Shown: one piece after another, positions 43,621 through 51,316 of the stretch
Layout of the letters: every line of letters begins with the position of its first letter
How positions within the stretch are numbered: the first letter of the stretch is position 1
DNA from: Vibrio cyclitrophicus
GTDB taxonomy: Bacteria > Pseudomonadota > Gammaproteobacteria > Enterobacterales > Vibrionaceae
Direction of reading: 5' to 3'
Length of the DNA stretch: 64,000 nt
Assembly (NCBI GenBank): GCA_023206055.1
Contig: CP065367.1
Location: forward strand, 1,736,001-1,800,000
Program-made: the position numbers and the translations under genes
The notes under the pieces: model-generated
Database searches by the model: none
Seen by the model: only the letters and a program-made list of their open reading frames with translations
Told to the model about the DNA's origin: nothing

Positions 43621-44423
43621 TGACAACTGCATCTATCGATAGAGAGTGGCAGCGCTTTACCCCTAATGAGCGTGTGGCTCGATTTGCCGTTTACCTTAGC
43701 CTAGTGTGTGCCATCGTGTGGTCATGGCAGACGGTAGAAGTGATTCCTGAGTTCCTTTATGACGCGCCTACTCAGTTTGCTGATATGTTCGAGCGTATGG
43801 TGCCAATGGACTATGGTTTCTATCCAGAATCGATTCACGCGGCGATGATAGAGACGCTGCATATCGCGACGTTAGGTACCTTGTTTACCTTGGTATTTGC
43901 TATCCCTTTGGCGCTGATGAACGCGCCAAATATCACTCCGAATAAAGCTTTGAATTGGATTGCTCAATTCTTTCTCGTGTCTTCACGTTCTGTGAACTCA
44001 TTGGTTTGGGCATTGCTGTTCATCGCACTTTTTGGCCCCGGTGTTCTCGCAGGCATTATGGCAATTGCTATTCGTAGTATCGGCTTTGTAGGGAAGCTGT
44101 TAGCGGAAGCAATCGCTGAAGTGAACATGGGGCCTATTGAAGCTTTACGCGCGACAGGCGCTTCGTGGATGAGCGTTTTACTTAAAGGTTATTGGCCACA
44201 AGTAATGCCTGCGTTCTATTCTATCGTGCTGTTCCGCTGGGACATCAATGTACGTGAGTCTGCGGTTTTGGGGTTGGTGGGCGCGGGTGGTATTGGCGTG
44301 GTGCTAAACGATGCGCAAAACCTTTTTGAGTGGCAGAAAGTATCAATGGTGTTGGTGAGTATATTCGCTGTGGTTATAATTGCTGAAGCTGTAGTGATCC
44401 ACATCCGTAACAAACTCATATAG
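43620..44423 (+). CDS. phnE: Phosphonate-type ABC transporter permease (PhnE-like), second copy
   Basis: A 267-residue permease homologous to the preceding one, with EAIAEVNMGPIEALRATGAS and VLGLVGAGGIGVVLNDA. Two different PhnE proteins probably form a heterodimeric channel. It is the last gene of the operon and is followed by a terminator. Confidence 0.9.
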   Translation: MTTASIDREWQRFTPNERVARFAVYLSLVCAIVWSWQTVEVIPEFLYDAPTQFADMFERMVPMDYGFYPESIHAAMIETLHIATLGTLFTLVFAIPLALMNAPNITPNKALNWIAQFFLVSSRSVNSLVWALLFIALFGPGVLAGIMAIAIRSIGFVGKLLAEAIAEVNMGPIEALRATGASWMSVLLKGYWPQVMPAFYSIVLFRWDINVRESAVLGLVGAGGIGVVLNDAQNLFEWQKVSMVLVSIFAVVIIAEAVVIHIRNKLI

Positions 44424-44471
44424 ACTGTATGTTGTGTGAAAGTTGAGAGCTTATCTAGCATTTTGAAGCTC

Positions 44472-44514
44472 AAACGACCCTAGGTACTTCGGTCTACCTA
44501 GAGGTCGTTTTTTT
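44472..44514. terminator. Terminator of the phn-type operon
   Basis: AAACGACC-TAGGTA / TACCTAGAGGTCGTTT forms a long hairpin followed by seven T. The A-run at its 5' side lets it serve the convergent lipoprotein gene less well. Confidence 0.85.
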
Positions 44515-44539
44515 ATGCGGTGTCTTTTGAAACGAGTGC

Positions 44540-44695
44540 TTAAAAAATACAGTGCTTGGCAAAGTCGCCTGCTTCATTAGCCGTCCAGTCACCTTTAGGT
44601 TTTTCTTTCATATCCGCACACCAAGCTTCACTGCCCACTTCTGTACAAGCCATTAGTTGAGTGGCTAGGAAAAGTATCAACGCGATTTTCTTCAT
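44540..44695 (-). CDS. DUF3012 family small lipoprotein
   Basis: A 51-residue lipoprotein. The signal peptide ends in a lipobox LMAC (Cys17), followed by TEVGSEAWCADMKEKPKGDW and TANEAGDFAKHC, the DUF3012 signature with two further cysteines. An in-frame ATG four residues upstream, or a longer frame, is possible, but MKKIALIL gives a proper signal peptide. Function unknown. Confidence 0.8.
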   Translation of the reverse strand: MKKIALILFLATQLMACTEVGSEAWCADMKEKPKGDWTANEAGDFAKHCIF

Positions 44696-44855
44696 ATTAA
44701 ACATTCCGTTGTGGTCTAAGTTTCTGTTTATAACTGTATCAAATACCACAAGTGATTGTTATAGCTGCTAAGAACTTAAGGGAGTAAAAAATGATGTGGG
44801 TCTGAACTGAACTAGAGAGACGGAAAACAAGGAAGGGGGCTTCGCTTTAAGATCG

Positions 44856-44882
44856 AAAAAGCCAGCAACATGTGCTGGCTTT
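44856..44882 (-). terminator. Terminator of the hibernation factor gene
   Basis: AAAGCCAGCA / TGCTGGCTTT, a 10-bp stem, is followed on the minus strand by TTTTTCGATC. It lies about 45 bp past the stop. Confidence 0.8.
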
Positions 44883-44928
44883 GAAATTCTTGTGCGCTGC
44901 TATTCGTTAGCGCGCTTCTACTGTGGAG

Positions 44929-45285
44929 TTATACCAACTTCATCTCTTGGATGATATCTGAAGCGATTTCTGGCTTCGTACTGGTAGGCTTCTCGTGTAG
45001 GTCTGCTTTCAATTGTCCTTTACGGTTACTTAAGCCTGCTTCAAGTTTCTTGAGTGCTGCAGCGATAGCTGGGTACATAACATCGTCTGTAGATTTTGCT
45101 GTTACTCGTACACCTTCGTAGTTGGTGAATACTTCAACCTGATGTTGACCGTGCTCTTTAGTAATGATGATGTCGCAACTGATCAGTGATGGGAAATGGT
45201 TAGATATCTTCTCGAATTTACCTTCGATGTCTTTGCGTGACTCGTCGTTAATTGATACATGATGTGTTTGAACATTTATTTTCAT
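44929..45285 (-). CDS. Ribosome hibernation/HPF-RaiA family protein
   Basis: A 118-residue short-form S30AE protein that binds the small ribosomal subunit in resting cells. The fold is recognised from MKINVQTHHVSINDESRKDI, KFEKISNHFPSLISCDIIIT and the basic KKLEAGLSNRKGQLKAD region. The tail after residue 95 resembles YfiA/RaiA-type extensions more than short HPF. It is a single-gene unit with a good AAGG ribosome site. Confidence 0.85.
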   Translation of the reverse strand: MKINVQTHHVSINDESRKDIEGKFEKISNHFPSLISCDIIITKEHGQHQVEVFTNYEGVRVTAKSTDDVMYPAIAAALKKLEAGLSNRKGQLKADLHEKPTSTKPEIASDIIQEMKLV

Positions 45286-45623
45286 AAATCATACCTTTCC
45301 AATGACTGTGTCATTTAAACGTAGCAAACATCGGATAGTTTCACCAATAGAGAAAGTACACATGTGTGATTCACTTCAGTGTTATCAAATAATCTCTTGT
45401 TCCTCCCTTGAAACTCCGATGAACTGATCGCATATTATGTTTCGTGTTTTAAAGATATGTTCAAAAAAACTCCATCCTTGATAATTTGCTCTAACCTACA
45501 GCAAATCCCCAGTGAATCTCTCTTTATCGGTTTTATAATTTCGAACTTGTCACTTCAGTAATTTTTTTCTCAGCTCACTCACTTTTTTCTTGTTTGATTA
45601 AAAAATCGCCTTAAGTTACTCAT
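45286..45623. other. Intergenic region without recognised elements
   Basis: A 338-bp AT-rich gap between the hibernation factor gene (its promoter must be at the left end) and the end of the five-gene exported-protein operon. I find no clear terminator hairpin, operator or coding frame. Confidence 0.4.
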
Positions 45624-46091
45624 TTATAGACACTCAATCGCCCACTCCATATTGAAGTGAAACTCTCCAGCCGTGAGTTGTGACTCTGGTATAGTAATAC
45701 GTGCTTGAATTGCGATTTCTTTATTCGATGCGAGTTGCTCGCTAGGAAACTCGACTCCCTGACGCCAATAATTAATGTCACCTTCATAGCGAACGGGTGT
45801 TTCAACTTTGAATCGCACAAGTTCTGAAATGCGAGATTCATCAATTGAGCCTAGGTCAATATGTTGCAGTTTGAGCAACAATCGCGAATCCTTTCGATTG
45901 GACTCAAGCTTAAGCGTGATGGCTCGGCCATCGTAGTCTTGGCCAAAGCTCATTTCACCTTGGTTATTGATCACTTCTAGCCCACAGCGCTCCCGCACAT
46001 GCTTTTTAAAGCTCAATGTAGAGTGATTATTGGATGCCAATGTACAGCTGGATAAGCTGATTAAAGTGAACGCGACAATAAATCGTAGCAT
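45624..46091 (-). CDS. Exported protein of unknown function, paralogue of the third gene of its operon
   Basis: A 155-residue protein with a signal peptide ending at TLA-SN (residue 19). The mature chain has RCGLEVINNQGEMSFGQDYD and ends MEWAIECL; the 46.6-47.1 kb protein has QCGIEATEDQADLAFGENYN and ends KWKIECN, so they are paralogues. Both have one Cys near the start and one at the extreme end, which should form a disulfide across a beta-rich fold. That layout resembles pilin or coat-protein subunits, but no usher or chaperone family is recognised. Last gene of the operon, 1 bp after the preceding stop. Confidence 0.7.
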   Translation of the reverse strand: MLRFIVAFTLISLSSCTLASNNHSTLSFKKHVRERCGLEVINNQGEMSFGQDYDGRAITLKLESNRKDSRLLLKLQHIDLGSIDESRISELVRFKVETPVRYEGDINYWRQGVEFPSEQLASNKEIAIQARITIPESQLTAGEFHFNMEWAIECL

Positions 46092-46092
46092 G

Positions 46093-46500
46093 TTAGTTCA
46101 CCATAACGCGGACAATAAAGTCCGTGACCGCTTGTTCAGTAACAGCCACATTACTGATGGTTTGCTTATCTTTGAGAGAGACCTGATAGCTTGAGCTCAG
46201 CACAATGTCGGCATGATGATATTTGTATTCGACAATAAGATCGCACGTGACACGATCATTTTGCTTCGCTGCGACTGTGGTATCTGTGTAGTTAACACGA
46301 CTTTCGGTGTCGATTAACTCGATACTCGACCAATCGATGTATTCGGAATTCGACAACGCATCAAAGATTCGGCGTTGGTGGTTGTCTGAACCATCAACAC
46401 ACATTTGATTGAACTGTTCGACTTCTTTCCTATCAAATCCTGTGCTCATGGCATAGGGCGCGATAAACAATATCGCCAAGAATAAAACTAGAGTTTTCAT
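46093..46500 (-). CDS. Exported protein of unknown function
   Basis: A 135-residue protein with a signal peptide ending at AMS-TG (about residue 19). It has two cysteines (QMCVDGS and RVTCDLIVEY), a predicted beta-rich second half with alternating hydrophobics (DIVLSSSYQVSL), and ends FIVRVMVN. I do not recognise a family. It is fourth in the five-gene operon, 60 bp after the paralogue upstream and 1 bp before the next gene. Confidence 0.65.
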   Translation of the reverse strand: MKTLVLFLAILFIAPYAMSTGFDRKEVEQFNQMCVDGSDNHQRRIFDALSNSEYIDWSSIELIDTESRVNYTDTTVAAKQNDRVTCDLIVEYKYHHADIVLSSSYQVSLKDKQTISNVAVTEQAVTDFIVRVMVN

Positions 46501-46560
46501 AGTGCCTCTGGGTCAGTAAGCCCTCTTGTTTAAAGGGCTTACCGTGGGAGAGATGATGGG

Positions 46561-47055
46561 TTAGTTACATTCAATCTTCCATTTTGTTTTTACTTCGTAA
46601 TCATCACTAGCATCGAGATTGCTTTCATCAACCGCAACACGAGCGAAAAGATTCATATTGTTATCTTCACGAATTTGGTCTCGAGTGATGTCTACACCAG
46701 ATTCCCAGCTAACTGCCGATTGGTCTAGCTCTGTTGTACCGGTTGACTGGAAAAACACATCGCTCTTTTGAATTTGTCCGTCAAACGATTCGATTTTGAT
46801 CTCTTCTGCTCGAACTTTAATGCCGTTTCTGTTGCTGACTAACTTTACAGTTGCGTGAGATTCATTGTAATTTTCGCCAAAAGCTAAGTCGGCTTGGTCT
46901 TCAGTTGCTTCTATACCACATTGAGACTCGACAGATGCTGAGAAAATAACATCTCCAGTTTTACTATCATCGAGACTAGATGGTTGTGCATGTGCAATAG
47001 TTGTTGCAAAAATAGACATGGCAGCTAGGCCAAGTAATGGTTTTTTATTAAACAT
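46561..47055 (-). CDS. Exported protein of unknown function, possible structural subunit
   Basis: A 164-residue protein with a signal peptide ending at AHA-QP (residue 23). The mature chain carries SASVESQCGIEATEDQADLA, the long acidic beta-like middle, and a C-terminal KTKWKIEC. It is paralogous to the last gene of the operon. Acidic, cysteine-paired, small and exported fits a secreted or surface subunit. It starts 3 bp after the gene upstream, with GGAG as ribosome site. No function assigned. Confidence 0.7.
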   Translation of the reverse strand: MFNKKPLLGLAAMSIFATTIAHAQPSSLDDSKTGDVIFSASVESQCGIEATEDQADLAFGENYNESHATVKLVSNRNGIKVRAEEIKIESFDGQIQKSDVFFQSTGTTELDQSAVSWESGVDITRDQIREDNNMNLFARVAVDESNLDASDDYEVKTKWKIECN

Positions 47056-47058
47056 CTT

Positions 47059-47529
47059 TTACTCCGAAAAAGTGGTATTGCTTTGTTTCATCTTCAGCAG
47101 ACGATATTTCTCTGCTTCGATTTGTAATAGCTTTAACTCATGCTCCGCTTGAGCCAGCTCTTCTAAACGTTCTCGCTCACGGAGCTCGAACTCGTAGAGT
47201 CGACGACAGTCAACTCGATCCTCACCACCAAATTGAAATGTCACAGCCGCGTATACGCCTGCCTCATCCTGATTTTGGTAGTAATAATTGTTGTAATAGC
47301 TGTCGCTATCTTCATTGCCGGTTGATCCGTAGGTTCCGAACTGAACGGTTTTACCTGTGGAAATAGCTTGCTCACACGAAGCCCCTTCAGAGGTTCGAAC
47401 TCGGTCGGTGCCTGATGGGTTAGACACACTCGGTATTGGGTTTGCCAATGCCGGGCTTGTCAGTGAAGCAATGGCCAATGAAGCGACAGTAAATAAAGCA
47501 CTAATTAACGCTTTGATTGTTCTACGCAT
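47059..47529 (-). CDS. Exported protein with C-terminal coiled coil, unknown function
   Basis: A 156-residue protein with a long signal peptide ending at ALA-NP (residue 29). The middle contains ASCEQAISTGKTVQFGTYG, a Tyr/Asn-rich patch (DSYYNNYYYQNQDE) and YAAVTFQFGGEDRVDCRRLY. The last 50 residues are a charged amphipathic helix (ERERLEELAQAEHELKLLQI) that should form a coiled coil. The two cysteines flank the patch. I have no family name for it. Second gene of the operon. Confidence 0.7.
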   Translation of the reverse strand: MRRTIKALISALFTVASLAIASLTSPALANPIPSVSNPSGTDRVRTSEGASCEQAISTGKTVQFGTYGSTGNEDSDSYYNNYYYQNQDEAGVYAAVTFQFGGEDRVDCRRLYEFELRERERLEELAQAEHELKLLQIEAEKYRLLKMKQSNTTFSE

Positions 47530-47551
47530 AATTGATACCGCTTGAATGTCG

Positions 47552-47899
47552 TTAATACCGTTTGAATTTAAGATTTGTGCATACTTCGTAGCTGTTCGGG
47601 GAATCCGTCACCATGCGTGTGCAAATCTTCTTCTTGGTTGTTTGAGCGGCTGGCGTCTTCACATTGATATCCAGCTCAATTTCTTGGTTTGCATCCAATT
47701 GGATCTTGTTGGGAAACTCTTTGTCATCAATTCGCAGGTAGTAATCCGCTTGTTTGGTATAACGATTTACCAGCAAGAACCTGACTTGTGTTTTGTCGGA
47801 GTAGGTCTGAAATTGGGTATTTTTCCACTTGTGCACGTTTGCGTTTGCCAAAGAACTGCTCAGCAATAACGCGGCAGCAATGATGTAAATAGCCTTCAT
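47552..47899 (-). CDS. Exported small beta-rich protein, unknown function
   Basis: A 115-residue protein with a signal peptide ending at ANA-NV (residue 20). The mature part alternates hydrophobic and polar residues (TQVRFLLVNRYTKQADYYLR), like an immunoglobulin-type or pilus-chaperone N-terminal domain, and has two cysteines near the end (KICTRMV and YEVCTNLKF). It is the first gene of the five-gene operon and has a GAGG ribosome site. Function unknown; an assembly role is a guess. Confidence 0.65.
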   Translation of the reverse strand: MKAIYIIAAALLLSSSLANANVHKWKNTQFQTYSDKTQVRFLLVNRYTKQADYYLRIDDKEFPNKIQLDANQEIELDINVKTPAAQTTKKKICTRMVTDSPNSYEVCTNLKFKRY

Positions 47900-48190
47900 G
47901 AGAACCTCAAAATGATGATCGAGGACTTATTTTAGATTCGTTCCAATACAGGACTTACCATTTTGCGCCACTGACATAAGGCTGACAGTACGGTAAAAAT
48001 GGTTGAAAGTTTTAGGTTGAAACTGAAGAACAGTGAAACTTGGAGGTAGAGTTGAGGAGAAGAGGGCAAAGTAACTATTTATGATTTAGCCTCTCAGTAT
48101 CACAATTACAAATATAAGACGCTGCAGTTAATTGAGGTATTGGTTAGTACGGGATACTCTAACCGCCATCTTCTATTTGGACACGTTATC

Positions 48191-48775
48191 ATGAAAATCC
48201 CTGTTAAATTCGCTGCAATTGCAGCTTCCCTTTCTCTCGCTTTTAATGCTTTTGCTGCGCCTGTCGAGTTTCAGAAAATTCCAGAGATCATGCAGCAGTT
48301 TGATATTGCAGAGCTGTACATTAAGAAGTCAGTCACCCTAGGTCGTTTACCAGCCGAGTCTGAAATTGGCATTGATTTTCCTACTTATGTTTCAGATGGA
48401 AAGGGCGGTTACAGCCTAGAGACAAACAACGTAATGACAGATTCTGTTGTTATCGCAAGCATGCCGAAAGCGATTGTTGATGATGTTTTCAACCAATGGC
48501 TAGTACCTAAAGAGACGTGGATCAGCAGCTACGGTTCTTTGCCAACCTCGACCACTGAATTTAAGCCGTTTAAGCGTATTAAAACCATCAAAGCGATTAA
48601 GATTGATGCAGAAATGCTTGAGTTGTTAGGCAGTGAAGATGGCAACACGGCGATGATCAAAGTGAGCTGGGATGAGAAGGGAATGAAGGTTTATAAGGAT
48701 GGCTACCTAGCGGATTATGAGTACGGGATTGCCCCTCATGAGATGCAAGAAAACTACGAATTAGCACCTAAGTAA
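48191..48775 (+). CDS. Exported protein of unknown function
   Basis: A 194-residue protein with a signal peptide ending at AFA-AP. The mature chain is alpha/beta mixed, with VEFQKIPEIMQQFDIAELYI and a C-terminal EYGIAPHEMQENYELAPK. No cysteine or metal motif stands out. It is divergent from the five-gene exported operon and ends at a strong terminator. A start 17 codons upstream would break the signal peptide. Confidence 0.7.
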   Translation: MKIPVKFAAIAASLSLAFNAFAAPVEFQKIPEIMQQFDIAELYIKKSVTLGRLPAESEIGIDFPTYVSDGKGGYSLETNNVMTDSVVIASMPKAIVDDVFNQWLVPKETWISSYGSLPTSTTEFKPFKRIKTIKAIKIDAEMLELLGSEDGNTAMIKVSWDEKGMKVYKDGYLADYEYGIAPHEMQENYELAPK

Positions 48776-48789
48776 TTTGATTCATTTAG

Positions 48790-48822
48790 AAAAGCGCCCT
48801 GTTTTTATCGGGCGCTTTTTGT
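48790..48822. terminator. Bidirectional terminator between the exported protein gene and glgC
   Basis: AAAAGCGCCC / GGGCGCTTTTT, a GC-rich stem with T-runs on both strands, between convergent genes. Confidence 0.85.
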
Positions 48823-48870
48823 CGCTAAAGGGACTATTGCGGATGAATGTTGAGTGACCAGTATTGAAGT

Positions 48871-50094
48871 TTAGGCCCCACTAAACTCGTAAGAAGACGG
48901 CACCACAATCACGCCTTGTTTTGATATGTGGAAGCGTTTCGCATCGGCAAGGCTATCAACACCGATTTGAGTTCCGTCAGGCACTTTTACGTTCTTATCG
49001 ATGATGCAGTTTTGTATGTGGCAATTTTTTCCAATCTCAACATCTTCAAACAGAATACTATCAATCACAATCGCAGCATTGTTGACTTTTACCTTAGGGA
49101 AGAAGATAGAGTTTTGCGCTGAACCACCTTCAATGACTACGCCATTGGCGATCATCGAGTTGATGAATATCCCTTGGTTACCTTCGACCGAAGCAATGGT
49201 TCGTGCGGGCGGCAGTTGTTGATCATAGGTGCGAATCGCCCAATCCGGTTGGTATAAATCGATAGGCGAGGCTGGCTTTAATAGGTCCATATTGGATTGG
49301 TAGTAAGAGTCGAGTGTACCAACATCTCTCCAGTACGCATCTTGGGTCACTCGGCCTTCTTCATCACCAAATTTGTAGGCGTGAACACTGTTGTTGCCCA
49401 CTAATTTTGGAATGATGTCTTTACCAAAATCGTGGCTTGAGTTCGGATCTTCTGCATCCGCAAGTAGTGCTTGAGTCAGTACTTCCTTATCAAAGATGTA
49501 AATCCCCATTGAAGCCATGCTTCGAGTCGGTCTACCAGGTACACATGCTGGGTAACGTGGCTTCTCGGTAAAGTTATTGATTTGTAGAGACTCGTCTATC
49601 TCCATCACACCAAATTCTTTGGCTTCATCAATCGAAACCTCCATACAAGCTACCGTTAAGTCGGCTTCATTCTGTTTGTGTTGCTTGAGCATTGGTGCGT
49701 AATCCATGCGATAGATATGGTCGCCCGATAACACCACCACATGCTTGGCTTCACTGCGAGACAGCAAATACAAGTTTTGATAAATCGCATCGGCAGTACC
49801 GCTATACCAACTATCACCGGTGCGCATTTGTGGGGGAACATTGGTGATGTATTCGCCGAGCTCGGGGTTAAGCACCGACCAACCATCACGTAAATGTTTT
49901 TGCAAAGAATGAGACTTGTACTGAGTCAGCACCAGAATTTGGCGAAGCCCAGAATGTAGGCAGTTCGCGAGAGTGAAATCGATGATTCTATACTTGCCAC
50001 CAAAAGGTACCGCTGGTTTTGCGCGGTTATCGGTGAGGGGAGAAAGCCGAGAGCCAACACCGCCGGCCAGAACGATTGTTAGAGTGTCTTGCAT
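48871..50094 (-). CDS. glgC: Glucose-1-phosphate adenylyltransferase
   Basis: The enzyme makes ADP-glucose for glycogen synthesis. Signatures include LAGGVGSRLSPLTDNRAKPA, VPFGGKYRIIDFTLANCLHS, SGDHIYRMDY and FTEKPRYP, then the C-terminal left-handed beta-helix (IDSILFEDVEIGKNCHIQNC). Length (407) fits. The first in-frame codon is 15 upstream, but MQDTLTIVLAGG is the family-typical start and follows AAGG. No other glycogen gene lies beside it; Vibrio species often have two glgC copies. Confidence 0.95.
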   Translation of the reverse strand: MQDTLTIVLAGGVGSRLSPLTDNRAKPAVPFGGKYRIIDFTLANCLHSGLRQILVLTQYKSHSLQKHLRDGWSVLNPELGEYITNVPPQMRTGDSWYSGTADAIYQNLYLLSRSEAKHVVVLSGDHIYRMDYAPMLKQHKQNEADLTVACMEVSIDEAKEFGVMEIDESLQINNFTEKPRYPACVPGRPTRSMASMGIYIFDKEVLTQALLADAEDPNSSHDFGKDIIPKLVGNNSVHAYKFGDEEGRVTQDAYWRDVGTLDSYYQSNMDLLKPASPIDLYQPDWAIRTYDQQLPPARTIASVEGNQGIFINSMIANGVVIEGGSAQNSIFFPKVKVNNAAIVIDSILFEDVEIGKNCHIQNCIIDKNVKVPDGTQIGVDSLADAKRFHISKQGVIVVPSSYEFSGA

Positions 50095-50388
50095 GGTCAG
50101 AACCTTAATGTATTTATGATTATGAACATAGACTTGCAAGCACTAAGCCAAATGTAACTCATTGAATATTAAGCAAGGTGGGGATATTTCTTGTTGGGTT
50201 GCACTAAATTGATGCGCATGAGGTGTTGGCTTGCTCTATTTTGATCCAAAGAGATCTGAGCAAAGTGATTGGGTTGGATTAACGATATGACGCACGGGAA
50301 AGTTGCATTACAAAACTGTCAATAAAATGAATGAATAAAGTGATCGGGTCGATGTAAATTTACATAAACAACTACAAATTTTCACAAA

Positions 50389-50402
50389 TTGATTTCCATC
50401 AA
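50389..50402 (+). promoter_or_regulatory. FNR box in the ompW promoter
   Basis: TTGAT-TTCC-ATCAA is a perfect FNR/CRP-family anaerobox. A candidate extended -10 (TGCTACCTT) 20 bp downstream puts the transcription start near 50437, so the box centre is at about -41.5, the class II activator position. Anaerobic activation of ompW by FNR is known in E. coli. The rest of the 400-bp gap to glgC shows nothing else clear. Confidence 0.85.
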
Positions 50403-50493
50403 TAAAGTAGGGTTATTCTGTGCTACCTTGCACGCAAAATAAGAAATGATTACTCATTCACCAATAAAATGAAGCCCTCAAAAGGAAATTATA

Positions 50494-51135
50494 ATGAAAA
50501 AAACAGTATGTGGTATTGCGGTTATTGCGGCTCTTATGTCAGCCAACGTTCTTGCTCATAAAGAAGGTGATTTCATCATCCGTGCAGGCGCAGCAACGGT
50601 CTCTCCAAACGACAGCAGTGGCGCTGTACTTGACAATTCAGACCTAGAGTTTTCAGTTGATTCAGATACTCAGCTGGGTCTTACTTTCGGCTACATGTTT
50701 ACTGACAACATCAGTTTTGAAGTATTAGCCGCGAGCCCATTCTCACACAGTATTTCTGTTAATGGTTTAGGTAAAGTGGCTGACACTAAACACCTACCGC
50801 CAACGTTTATGGTTCAGTACTACTTTGGCCAAGCGAACAGCGACTTCCGCCCTTACGTGGGTGCAGGTATTAACTACACAGTCTTCTTTGATGAAGAACT
50901 TAATGGTACGGGTAAAGATGCAGGCTTGAGTGACTTGTCTCTTGATGACTCTTGGGGACTTGCGGCAAACATTGGTATGGATTACATGATCAATGAAGAT
51001 TGGTTCTTGAATGCGTCAGTTTGGTATGCAGACATAGGTACTACAGCGAAATACAAAGCGGGTGGAAAACAGTACTCAACAGACGTTGATATCGACCCAT
51101 GGGTATTCATGATCGGTGGTGGTTACAACTTCTAA
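50494..51135 (+). CDS. ompW: Outer membrane protein OmpW
   Basis: An eight-strand beta-barrel porin for small hydrophobic or stress-related solutes. The signal peptide ends at VLA-HK. Family markers are EGDFIIRAGAATVSPNDSSG, TFGYMFTDNISFEVLAASPF, FRPYVGAGINYT and the terminal FMIGGGYNF with the BAM-recognition Phe. Length (213) is standard. Preceded by an FNR box and followed by a terminator. Confidence 0.94.
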   Translation: MKKTVCGIAVIAALMSANVLAHKEGDFIIRAGAATVSPNDSSGAVLDNSDLEFSVDSDTQLGLTFGYMFTDNISFEVLAASPFSHSISVNGLGKVADTKHLPPTFMVQYYFGQANSDFRPYVGAGINYTVFFDEELNGTGKDAGLSDLSLDDSWGLAANIGMDYMINEDWFLNASVWYADIGTTAKYKAGGKQYSTDVDIDPWVFMIGGGYNF

Positions 51136-51154
51136 CCTATCGATTCCGTTTACT

Positions 51155-51194
51155 AAAAGCGCTCAAGCACCAGCCAGCTTAGGCGCTTTTTTTG
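51155..51194 (+). terminator. Rho-independent terminator after ompW
   Basis: AAAAGCGC...GCGCTTTTTTT encloses an inner AAGC/GCTT pairing and ends in seven T. Confidence 0.8.
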
Positions 51195-51316
51195 TTTATT
51201 CACTAGCTAACTTTATTAATGAAAAATATTCCTCATTCGTAATGGATTGTTAATAAAACAGAAAGCCAACTGTCATATTCGGCTCCTATGATCGCGATTC
51301 TAATTATGGAGGATAT

